Shown here: positions 20,846-31,800 of the stretch, in pieces
Layout: each line of letters opens with the position of its first letter
Numbering within the stretch: position 1 is the first letter of the stretch
From: an uncultured Clostridia bacterium
GTDB lineage: Bacteria > Bacillota > Clostridia > Oscillospirales > Acutalibacteraceae
Assembly: GCA_946555465.1 (NCBI GenBank)
Contig: CAMNST010000001.1
Coordinates: 248,001 to 312,000, forward strand
Length of the DNA: 64,000 nucleotides
Direction: 5' to 3'
Position numbers and translations under genes: made by a program
Notes under the pieces: model-generated
Told to the model about the DNA's origin: nothing
What the model saw: the letters and a program-made list of their open reading frames with translations, nothing else
The model's database searches: none

Positions 20846-21421
20846 CTATGCGTTTCTTTTTATCATTTCACTGTCAAGTATATTATTAATATCATCAACG
20901 CACATGTCTAAATCGTCATTTACAACCTGATATGTATATTTATCTTTAAACCCAAGTTCAACCTTGGAAATTGCAAGACGTTCCTGAATCATTTCTTCAC
21001 TGTCTGTCTCTCTGCCGTGAAGGCGCTTTTCCAAAACTTCTTCACTTGGAGGCAGAAGAAATATGGATACACAGTCGGGAAACAACTCCATAACTTTCTG
21101 AGCACCCTGCACTTCAATGATAAGAAAACAGATTTTCCCGTCATTGATAGCCTTTTCAACACCCTTAACCGGTGTGCCATAATAGTTGTTATTATACTGT
21201 GCATACTCAAGAAGACCATTGCTGTTAATCATTTCTATAAATTCTTTTTCATCCATAAAGAAGTAATTAACGCCGTCAACTTCTCCCGGTCTTGGCTGTC
21301 TGGTGGTTGCCGAAACCGATTCGGTAACATCACTGCGTTTTTTGCATATTGCCTTAAAAACAGTATCCTTACCGCAGCCGCTCGGAGCGGAAAGAATAAC
21401 AAGCATTCCTTTATTCATCAC
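20846..21421 (-). CDS. gmk: Guanylate kinase
   Basis: LSAPSGCGKDTVFKAI; SVSATTRQPRPGEVDGVNYFF. Confidence 0.96.
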   Translation of the reverse strand: MMNKGMLVILSAPSGCGKDTVFKAICKKRSDVTESVSATTRQPRPGEVDGVNYFFMDEKEFIEMINSNGLLEYAQYNNNYYGTPVKGVEKAINDGKICFLIIEVQGAQKVMELFPDCVSIFLLPPSEEVLEKRLHGRETDSEEMIQERLAISKVELGFKDKYTYQVVNDDLDMCVDDINNILDSEMIKRNA

Positions 21422-21662
21422 AATTTACCTCCGCACCGAATTTTGCTGAAATCTGTTTTAAATCCATATAGGAAAGCACAACATTATCGCTATCGGTAAT
21501 AATAACACTCATTGTTTTTCTTCCGTGTGTAGCATCAATCAGAGTGCCGTTTGACTTGCTTTCACGAACTATTTTTTTTATTGGAGCAGACTCAGGTGAA
21601 ACAATGGACACAACTCTGTCTGCATTTATAAGGTTGCCAAACCCGATATTAACTAAATTCAT
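21411..21662 (-). CDS. remA: RemA family regulator (DUF370)
   Basis: NIGFGNLINADRVVSIVSPESAPIKKIV; upstream of gmk. Confidence 0.93.
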   Translation of the reverse strand: MNLVNIGFGNLINADRVVSIVSPESAPIKKIVRESKSNGTLIDATHGRKTMSVIITDSDNVVLSYMDLKQISAKFGAEVNCDE

Positions 21663-21684
21663 ATTCTTCTTCTCTTATTAATTA

Positions 21685-22563
21685 TTATTCAATGTTCTGA
21701 ATCTGTTCTCTGATTTTTTCAACTTCGGCCTTAAGGTCAACAACTTTGCGGGCAATTTCAACATCACAGCACTTTGAACCTGTTGTATTAATTTCGCGGT
21801 TAATTTCCTGAACAAGAAAATCCATCTTTCTGCCGACAGCCTCATCACTTGCAAGAAATTCTCTCAACTGTTCAATATGAGAGCGAAGCCTTACGGTTTC
21901 CTCAGCAACAGCAACCTTATCTGCATAAACGGCAACCTCCTGAATGATTCGTGCTTCATCAAGGGTTGCATCACCGATAATTTCATGAACGCGGGCAATA
22001 AGTTTTTCATTATATTCTTTCACCGTCTGCGGAGAACGTTCTTCAATAAAAGAAACACAGTCAAGAATGAACTCAGTGCGTGAATAAATATCATCATACA
22101 TTTTTTTGCCTTCAACTGAGCGCATTTCAATAAACTTGCTTACAGCCTCATCAGCAACTTCTTTAACCATATTCCAGATTTTTTCTTCATCTTCTTCATT
22201 TTTTCTTACAACAAGAACATCCTGAAAACGGCTTATTGTTGATGCACCAAAATCAATTTTAAGGTCATAATTCTGTGCAATTTCACTAAGCGCTTTTACA
22301 TATGCAGAAGCAAGAGTATTATTAACAACAACATCGGCACTGTCGTTATTGAGTGCCTCAATGCCGACATAGCATTCTATCTTTCCGCGCGAAACTTTTG
22401 AGTTAACAAATGATTTAATCTTTTCATCAATAAAACCATATTGTCTCGGGCAGCGGGAATAAAACTCAAAATACCTGTGATTAACAGATTTGATTTCAAC
22501 GGTAATGATGTACCCATCAATTTCTTTAACCGCTCTGCCGAAACCAGTCATTGATTTAACCAT
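21685..22563 (-). CDS. yicC: YicC family endoribonuclease-like protein
   Basis: MVKSMTGFGRA N-terminus; TTGSKCCDVEIARKVVDLKAEVEKIREQIQNIE C-terminus. Confidence 0.94.
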   Translation of the reverse strand: MVKSMTGFGRAVKEIDGYIITVEIKSVNHRYFEFYSRCPRQYGFIDEKIKSFVNSKVSRGKIECYVGIEALNNDSADVVVNNTLASAYVKALSEIAQNYDLKIDFGASTISRFQDVLVVRKNEEDEEKIWNMVKEVADEAVSKFIEMRSVEGKKMYDDIYSRTEFILDCVSFIEERSPQTVKEYNEKLIARVHEIIGDATLDEARIIQEVAVYADKVAVAEETVRLRSHIEQLREFLASDEAVGRKMDFLVQEINREINTTGSKCCDVEIARKVVDLKAEVEKIREQIQNIE

Positions 22564-22695
22564 AAATTTTTCAAAACCTTTCTGCTTGTTAATTCAAAGT
22601 ATATTATATAATCAGTGAAAGTGAACGTCAAGAATTTGTTTACACTTTGTTAACAATATTAACAAAAAGTTTAATTTTACCAATATAGAAAAGAA

Positions 22696-22719
22696 AAACG
22701 GCAGATTTCTCTGCCGTTT
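22696..22719 (-). terminator. Intrinsic terminator of the giant-gene/peptide transcript
   Basis: AAACGGCAG-atttct-CTGCCGTTT; T-rich tail on the minus strand. Confidence 0.75.
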
Positions 22720-22734
22720 CCCATTTTATTTAAT

Positions 22735-22872
22735 TTAGAAATCGGTTTCTACATCAGGGTCAAAAGGAAGTGTCGTTGGTGGCACATCTTGAGGCGAGGT
22801 ATCGCAGATTACTCTGTTTGCGATTCTAAAATACTCAATCTCCATTTTTGGAGAATCATAACTTTTTTTCAT
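22735..22872 (-). CDS. 45-aa peptide downstream of the giant gene (not in ORF track)
   Basis: MKKSYDSPKMEIEYFRIANRVICDTSPQDVPPTTLPFDPDVETDF; 21 nt after the giant gene; own GGAGGT site; before shared terminator. Confidence 0.6.
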   Translation of the reverse strand: MKKSYDSPKMEIEYFRIANRVICDTSPQDVPPTTLPFDPDVETDF

Positions 22873-22893
22873 AACTCTAAATACCTCCAAAAA

Positions 22894-25800
22894 TTACTGA
22901 GCAACATTACTGATGTTTCCATCACCATCACACATAACAATCGGTCCGTAAGAAACACGAGGAATCTGTTCACCGGTTGGCAATGTGTAGATATAACTTA
23001 CAAATGAACGCATATACTTAACATTTCCGTTTATAGAAGTTGTTATTGTATATGAGTTGAATTCAGATGTGTAACCTGCACCTGGAGCAGTCAGAACGCC
23101 GGGAGCACCCTTAGTGAAGTCTGCAGGTAAATCACCGGAAGCAGCAAGTACACCGTACTGAACAACTTCTGCATTTGAATCTACTGAGAAATCACAGTAA
23201 ATTCTGAACTTATCCTTGCCGTTAACATTTACTTTTTCAGTTGCAGAACCGAATGAGAACGGAACTTTATCCGTAACATCATCGGCATTAATACTGTACT
23301 GAGCAAGAGTATCTGCCGTTACAGCAACAAACTTCATACCGCGTGCCGGACGGGCATAAGTCTTGAATGTCGGATTATAAGAAGCAACATACCATGTAGT
23401 ACCGCCATCGTCACTCTTGAGCCAAGCAAGGAAGTCAGTTATTGAAGTTGTGAATTCCAATACTGTGTATGCCTGAACATCTTCAAGTTTTGTTTCACCA
23501 TTTACAGTTCCGTTTTCTGCCTCATAAGTGCCGTTCGGCAAATCAAAGAATGTGTTGTTTGTATCTTCCTTAGGAACATAAGTCTGATATACATAGAACG
23601 TGCCATCTGACAATTTCTTTGTTACCCATTCTTTGAATGTGATATTTGCAGCCTGATTTACAGCAACAGTATGAACTCTGCCGCTTGCATCAGTAAATAC
23701 CAATTCATTGCTATCATTAACTTCATAACTTAAGTTGCCGTCCTGAAGAGTTACGTAAGCAGAATCAAGTCGTGTTCCGTAGTAATCCTGAACAACTACT
23801 TTTGTGCTGTCTGCAACCTTAGTTGTAAGGTAAAGAGCAATATCCGTATTCTGCTGAATCTCTCTTCTTATGCTGAATGATTCATTTTGAATTACAACAG
23901 GAAGACTTGTATCGGTATCAATAGTCCATTTTGCAACTTCATAATTTTCTGCCGTATAAGCAGCAGGTGCATCAAATGCAACAATATCGCCATACTTCTT
24001 CTGTGCAGTAGCAGCAGCGTCAGTAATCTCAACACCATCAACAAAAAGTTTGAAGTTTACATCATAAAGATGGAGTTTTGTGCTGCTGTTATCACTGAAT
24101 TCGCCATTAAGAGTTGTAAGAACGATTGTTGTATACTTATCTGCATTCACTGCATCTTTATAAACCTTACCGTCAATTTGAACATAAGGATAACCTGCAG
24201 TATCGTCTGAGTAAGCAGAAGCGCTTGTCGGGAAACCGAACTTAAAGTTATCTTTAATTGCAGCACCCTTATCTGAATAAGCATCAAGGTCTGCAAGAGA
24301 GGTATAATACTGAGCAGTATTATAGTTCTGATAAGCATCTTTTGAATCAACTGCAACAAGTTCTTTTGCTTTAAGAACAGCAGTTTCATCAATTACAGAC
24401 TGCTGAGCATCTGAATAATTCGTATTATCAACAGTTGCATAAGTGTAAGTCTTGTCTTTAAAGTCAACTGTTTGTTCAGGATTTGTAGCATATCTGCCCA
24501 ATTCAGCAGTGTCTGCAACAAGTTTCTGAGCAACTGCAACTTCATTTTCAAGATCTTTGTAACTTGAGTAAGTGTATTCCTGATTATCTATTGAAGAGGT
24601 CCACATTACTTTGCTTTCATTATCGGAAAGAACCTGACTCTTAGTGGTGATTTCAGGCGAAAGACCTGCATCGGCAACGCCGCCATCATTAGTATTGCCC
24701 GTTGCATCTACCTTAAGCATAAGTGAAGCATCAAAGTTCTGAACAAGTTCTAATAACTGTTTGTATTCAGAACCTGAAAGTTCTGCATATCTCCAGTACT
24801 CTTCGCCTTCAACAGGCTGATCTTTATCAAGATAATAATGAACATACTGGTTAGCAAAGTTTACGATTTCTTCATAATTATCAGTTGTCTGCTGCGTGTA
24901 ATTGCCCTCATTTTTAACAATGAGAGAACCGTCAGGCTGCTGATCAAAATCGCTGGTGATTACATCTGTTATTGTATCGGTAACAGATGTATAGTCTTCC
25001 TGCTTGAAGAGGTTATTGTAAGCATCAATAACATTCTGAATAATCTGAGCCTGAACAGGGTCAGTTGTTGCTGTTCCGGTTCCGAAGATATCAGAACCTG
25101 TAATTCCTGTTTTATAAATCGGAACACCATCAGCATTATAAGCAGTTGAATACTCGTACTGACCGTCAACACCGTTTGCAGAAACGGCATCTGAGCCCTG
25201 GCCGTTATAAGTTGTGTTATGCCTGTTATAAATGAACCAGTAAGCCTCTGAAATAGCATCAAGATACTCTTTATATGATGCAACAGAAAAATCGCCTGTA
25301 GCAAGTTCTGCACCTATTGTCAATTCACCTGTTGTTTCATCAATAGAAAATTCTTTATTAAGAATATTTTCTGCAAGATAACGAACTGCACCTTTATCAC
25401 AGGTTGAAACACCGATGTTAAAGTAAGAATAGGTGTTATAGCAGAAGTGATAAGTAGAGCCAACACCGCTGCCCTGAGCAACTACACCTTCTTCAAGAAT
25501 GAAGTTTGCATATTTTTCGGCAGATGAAGTATCGGTGCTCTTTTTAACACTGTCTTTACCTGTGAAGTTAATGTTACCGGTCCAGTTATTGTTTGCACCG
25601 GTACCGATATCCATAGTTGAAAAACCGGCATTGAAATTGCCATTGCTGTCTTTAAGGAAGTTATAATATTCTTCCGTAATGCCACCATGGTAAAGTGCCT
25701 CAGTCGGTGTGGAAAGCATACCGTTTGTTTCCTTAACAGAATCGGCACTGTATTTGCCGCCGTTAATCGGTGTGCTTGTAAACTTTGTATTGAGACCGGT

Positions 25801-28800
25801 ATTATTTACATAATACGAACTGCCTCTCATATTATTCGGGTCTGATTTTCTCGGACGCCACCATAAGTTTGATGAAACCAGATTGAAAGAATATCCGCTT
25901 GGCTTTCCGTCATCACCATAGGTAATGATTGGATTGCTTTCATTTGAATAGTCTAAATAATAATCTACATCAACAACATTTGAAGAAACAAAGAATGTTT
26001 TTGCATCTTTTGAAGTAAATTCGTGAACGCCGAATGAACCGGGGTTGACACCCTCATTTTGATTAACAAAAAGATATTTTTGATTAATCAGATCAGGTGA
26101 AGTGTAGTTATACGTTTTATCAAGATTTGTATCAGCAGTGTAATCCTGATCACCGTTACCGGTTGAAACCGCATCACCAAAAGTATTAACATATGCAAAT
26201 CTGCCGACGCCTGTTTTCCAAGCATCTGTTCCATAGTTTTCGCCTTTAGTATAATCAGATATAATATCGGTAGCGTGACCTTCTGAATACGGGAATCTGT
26301 TTAATATTTCAACAGAAGCACGTCTGTCAACACCAACAGCATCGGATGATTGGTTACGTGCACCCTGGAAGGTATGTGCCATAGATGGGTTAGGCATTAC
26401 ATAGCAGAACTCATATTCACCATAAACATGCTTAATTCCGTCCATGCCTTCGAGTTCATCAAGAAGATCATAATAAGTAATCAGAAGTTCAATACCGTCT
26501 TCCGTATACTTACCGGTTGATTCATTGTATTTAAAGTAGTTAGAAACGTAACCTTCAATTACATATTCCTTATAGAGTTTCAAGCCGTTTCTTGTTGTTT
26601 TATACTTCTGATAAGCCTGTGCGTCCGTCAGATATTGATACTTTGTTGCACCGTTTTCAACATATTCATATGTCCATAAACCGTCATGAGCATCAACAGC
26701 ATTATAGTCACCGCCTGAAAGACCGGGATTTTCACGGCATCTATCTTCATCAGATACACAATAAATTGAACCAGCAAAAGAAGTATCAATATAGTTCGGC
26801 CACTGAGTTGTAATTTTTGTTACACGTTCACCATAAATTCCGTTCACACCGAATGAAGGGTTATCAGAAATTTCATGACCGTAAAGAATATAATCGTCAT
26901 TGGTCTTATGCGTGTAAATAACATCATCAACTTTTACAACATCACCATTGCTTTCCTGATCAGCCTGAGGAATATCTCCCGAACGGTATCCCCATGAATG
27001 TTCGCCGTTGGTGTTATTAACCATAGCGTACTGAATTGCGCCATCCTGAACAGCAAATGCACCATCAAAAGTCTGATTGGTTACGTCATTTGATAAATGT
27101 ATATAGGTTTCTCCGTTTTCACCATATGAGAGCGTGAACGGGTCAGAGAATGCCTTACCATTCTGAAGTGTACCATAGGCAATACCTGTTGTCTCCGATG
27201 TAGCAAGGAAATAACAGTTATAGCATTTTGAATGATCCATATTTACAGTTAAACGAAGATTGTCGTTTGTGTAAATTCCTTCAATATCATATGCTGTTAA
27301 TTTAACATTGACGCTGTCTGTTCCGTTATACTGAAGCGGGAAAATTACAGGCCAACCTGTTGAGGTATATCCAATCAGATTCACAAGCGTTGTATTACCT
27401 GAAATATTAATCTGCATTGTTGCAAGTTCGCCATCGGCATTTGCAACATAACCCTTATTATATTCATTTGTTGAAATAGGTCTTGCGTGAACAGAGTTGA
27501 GAGTTACTGCTTCACCCTTTGCATTGTATACCTTGGAAACAGAGTTATGACCTGTTGAAGCGTATACATAATCATATATAGGAAGATAGAAAGGTGAAAG
27601 AATCTGGTTACCGTGAACGCCGGTGCCTGCATCATGATTATCAGCGGCTGTACCGTTAATATCTACAAAACCTGAATCAGGGCTTGTTGAACGGAATACA
27701 CGTTCGCTGTACGAACCGCCGTTTGAACCGTAAGATACATACAGATAATAGTAGCCGTTTTCATAAACCATATATGAACCTTCAACAGAATTGTTGATAC
27801 CACCATCATTCGTCTTACCTGTTTCAGCATTTTCGAGGTCATTGTTAAGAGGCCAGCATATTGCTTTACCCGGATCTGTCTGTTTAACAGAAGTACCTGT
27901 TAATTTATCCATTTCCTTAACATAAATACCATGTGACCATGAACCGTAAATCATATACATCTTGCTGTAATCAGCATTGTAGTAAACACATGCATCAATC
28001 GCATTAGCAGGATGCGCACTATTGTTATTCCATGAATCACCGTTTGAGGTATAAATGGTCTGAATATTTGTGTAAGGACCTTCAGGAGAATCAGAAATAC
28101 CCATGAAGATTGCACTCCATGTTGAACCCCATGAAGATGCGGCTGCATAATAGCACCACTTGCCGAGATCAACATTGTAAATTACGTGAGGAGCCCAAAC
28201 AAGTTTGCCTGCACCTTTATCTGCGTTGCCTGTATCCTGAGCAGCGTGTGCAAGAGGACCTGCAAGTTTTTCGGTATATACTCCGCCGAAAAGACCCTGG
28301 TTCTGATAACCGCATCTGCCTTCTGAGTCGCCGACATATTTCCAGTTAACAGCGTCATCAGACTTCTGAATGGTCATACCTGTACCAAAGAGATAATAAT
28401 CTTTCTTAAGAGTTGAAGCATCAATGTTGTTTACATCAACATAAGACTGACCAACCTGTCTGCCGTCTGCAAGAGTGTAAACGGTAACAGCAGTCGGGTC
28501 GTGAGATGTTGCAGCAGATGACTGAATATCTGCGTCTTCATCTGTATACATATTATTAATATCAACCTGCGTTTTGCAATCGGTATATACTCTGATGTCA
28601 TCAAAATAGAAATCGCCGAGAGTTCCGCATAACGGAGTACCGTCACAGATTGAAAATTCTGTATTTTCATTTGTTAAGAATGCGATAAGATCCTTAGCAA
28701 GATCTGCATTATTGCCTGAGGCATAATTGCCTGATGAAGAAATTTGAACTTCATGAGGCTGACCGTTTGTGTAAATCATTACACCGCTGGCAGGATCAAT

Positions 28801-31800
28801 CGTAACAGCAACATTTACCCAGTAACCACGGTTATTGCCGGCAGCATGAGTTGTAAGATCCTGTGCATTCGGTTTAATATCTATCTGACCGTTTCCGCCT
28901 GTTCCGTTAACGGTTTTATCACAGCGTGAAACATAGCCTGATGAAAGAATCTTGAAGTATTCATACTCGCTTGTGTCAGAAACGCCTGTCTTTGTTGTGA
29001 AAGCAAGACCCGGCATAAGACCGTTATTCCAAGCAGCACCTGCAGTATCAACTGCACCGTTAACTTCAATATATCTCCAGTAACTGATTGTTATACCGTT
29101 AATTCCGGCAACAACGTCTGCACCCGGAGTTGCTGCAAGTGGGTTTTTATCAAGAGTAAGATAACTTGCATCTGAATTTGCAGAGCCGCTATTTTGATTA
29201 AATTTAATTACATTATTTCTATAAGAAGAAATTGCGGTTCCGTTGAGCGTACTTGTTCCGGCAGCCTTTACGATTGAGGCATTGGATGATGTTGATAAGT
29301 AACCGTCACCATTTGGTGAATAGTAGGTTGTATTATTGATTGTTGCATCATCAAATGATTCATGATAAACGAGGTTAGAGGAATACTTAGCCTTATTTAT
29401 AAATCTTGCACTGAACACATCAGTCTGAACGCCGTCGCCCACACCGTATGCCTCGATGAGGATGGCAATATCATCTGCAAGTTCCGAAGCAGGAATACCT
29501 GTTTCATTATTATATGTTTTATAATTAGAAGTATTTCCGTTTTCGTCGGTTACTCTGTACTTAATTTCACCTGAATATGTTTCAGGAGTCGTGATGCTGA
29601 TTTTGCTGTTTGCGTCTGCAGAATCATAGAACTGGGTACCTGAATTGCAGGCAATGGTAAATGCAGTATTTCTGGTGACACTTACCTGAGAAACAGCAGA
29701 AATATAATCACCGCTTACAACACGGGCAAAAATTGTTTTTGCAGATGAACCGTCAGCAAAAGGTTTGAATCCATCTGTGTAATTTGTCCAGGTTGCATTA
29801 TCAAAACTGTATTCAATAGAACCTACAGGAGTTGTGTTGCCGAATGAAAGGGTTACAGGAATGTTTGCACCAATCTGCGCACCGTCAGCAACAGAAACAG
29901 CGGGTTGCTTAAGGAGGTTATATGTTACAGTTACTGTTTTAGATTCATCACCGTTTTCATCAACAGAATAAGCACGAACAGTTACTGTGTCATATGCTGT
30001 TCCGCCGGTAAAGGGCTGAATCTTAACATCGCCTGAAACAAGGCTTACTTCTGTTCCCTCTCCGCTGTTATTATATTCACAGGTATATTTTGTTGTAAGG
30101 CCTGCAGCGGTTGTAACAGTTACATTGGTTTCAGGACCGATATAAGTTCCGCTCTCAATATTGAAAGAAGGAGCAGTAATTGAAATTTCCTTAAGTGCTT
30201 TAAGAGCAGCAATAAGGTCAGCAGCAGTCTGGTTTGCGTTAGCCTTGTCAGCATATCCGCCGCTGAGAACAGCAGCCATAATGCCCTGTGCTTTTTCATA
30301 AACTGCTTTGAAATCTGCATAAGAAGTATCTGTTTTCAGATCATAACCCTTACCGTTCGTTGCATATGCCTGCATTGCGGTATGGTTGATACAGTCAAGT
30401 TCTTTATCCATAGCATCGCGAAGAGCCTGGTATTCTGCAGTGTCAGCAGAACCGAGAGAAGCAGCATTAAGATTATCAACGGCAGTTTTCATGTCTGCGC
30501 CTAATTGTCTTGCTGCGTTGCCTGCTGTATCATCAGTTGCAGTGCCTACGCTTGAGAAATAAGAGGTGGGATTTAAAGCGGTTACAGCATCAAACTTTGC
30601 AAGCAAATCGGCAAGACCGTTATCCTGAAGAAGAGAGGCTGCATCAATACCTGCTAATTTGAACCTATTATTATCAAGTGCTGTTGCTGCACGTGTGCCA
30701 TCTACAATATAGATATAGCATTGTCTGTTGCTGGCATAAGTACCATCGGCAAATGCGTAGTCTTTAATAACATAATTGCTGCCATTACCATAAAAATTAA
30801 ATTTTAAAGCATCGGCCTTTGTTACGTAATCGGTAGGAGTGCCAGTATAATAAAGCGTGTTTGATGCGTATTTTGAGTTAGTATCGTTAGCAGTTAATGT
30901 AGCGGGATCTATCTGTGCATCTACAAAGTTAACATACGCACTCGTAGCATCCTGATAACTTGCACTGGTATTTTTATTATGCCATACGCGTCTTATTTCA
31001 AAACTGCCGGGCTGAAGATACGCCGAAATAAATCTTCTGTTATATCTACTAATTCCCGATCTACTACCGCCACCATATGTGTTAATCGGACAAGCAATGG
31101 TTTCGCCGGTTCCGTTATAAAGGAATACGATTGTACCAAACTGTGCACCGGCCTTAAAACTACTTGCTGCAGCATCATTATATGCTGCTCCACCGCCTAC
31201 GCCGTATGTGTAGAGAACGTTTTTCATTTCGTCTCCGGCAACAAGACTGCTTGCAGTGTAAGAGCCGTCGGCTGCAGATGTGCAATCAGCAGTATAAGCA
31301 ACAAATGGCTGCATTTTAGTTATTGCGTTTGCAAGGTTGGCTGTTGCTGCAGAAACATCTGCGCTTGCACTGCTGCCGTAGTAAGCAGCATCATAAACCT
31401 TGTTTGCCTCGATGTATGCGTTATAAGCATCTGTCATATTTGTGTAAGCAATGCCCTTTGCCATAGTTGCTTCATAATATGACATTACGGATTTAAGAGA
31501 ACCAAGAGCAGATGAAGCATCATCACCGCTTACAGCCTTTACAACATCAACAGGAGTAACAGGTTTGCTGAAAAGGTAAAGGTTTCTCATATAACCATTG
31601 AAAAATCCATCATAGTCAGAGTTATAAACCGAACGGCCGATAAAATAGTTAGTAAAACCGCCAAACGCATTCATAATATCGCTTGCAGACGGAGTATCGG
31701 AAGCAGCAGTTGTTGCTCGTGCAACACCGTCAACATATACTGTATATGTTCCGTCAGGTGACATGGAGATAAGAAGGTTGTGCCAAGCATAATCTTTTGC

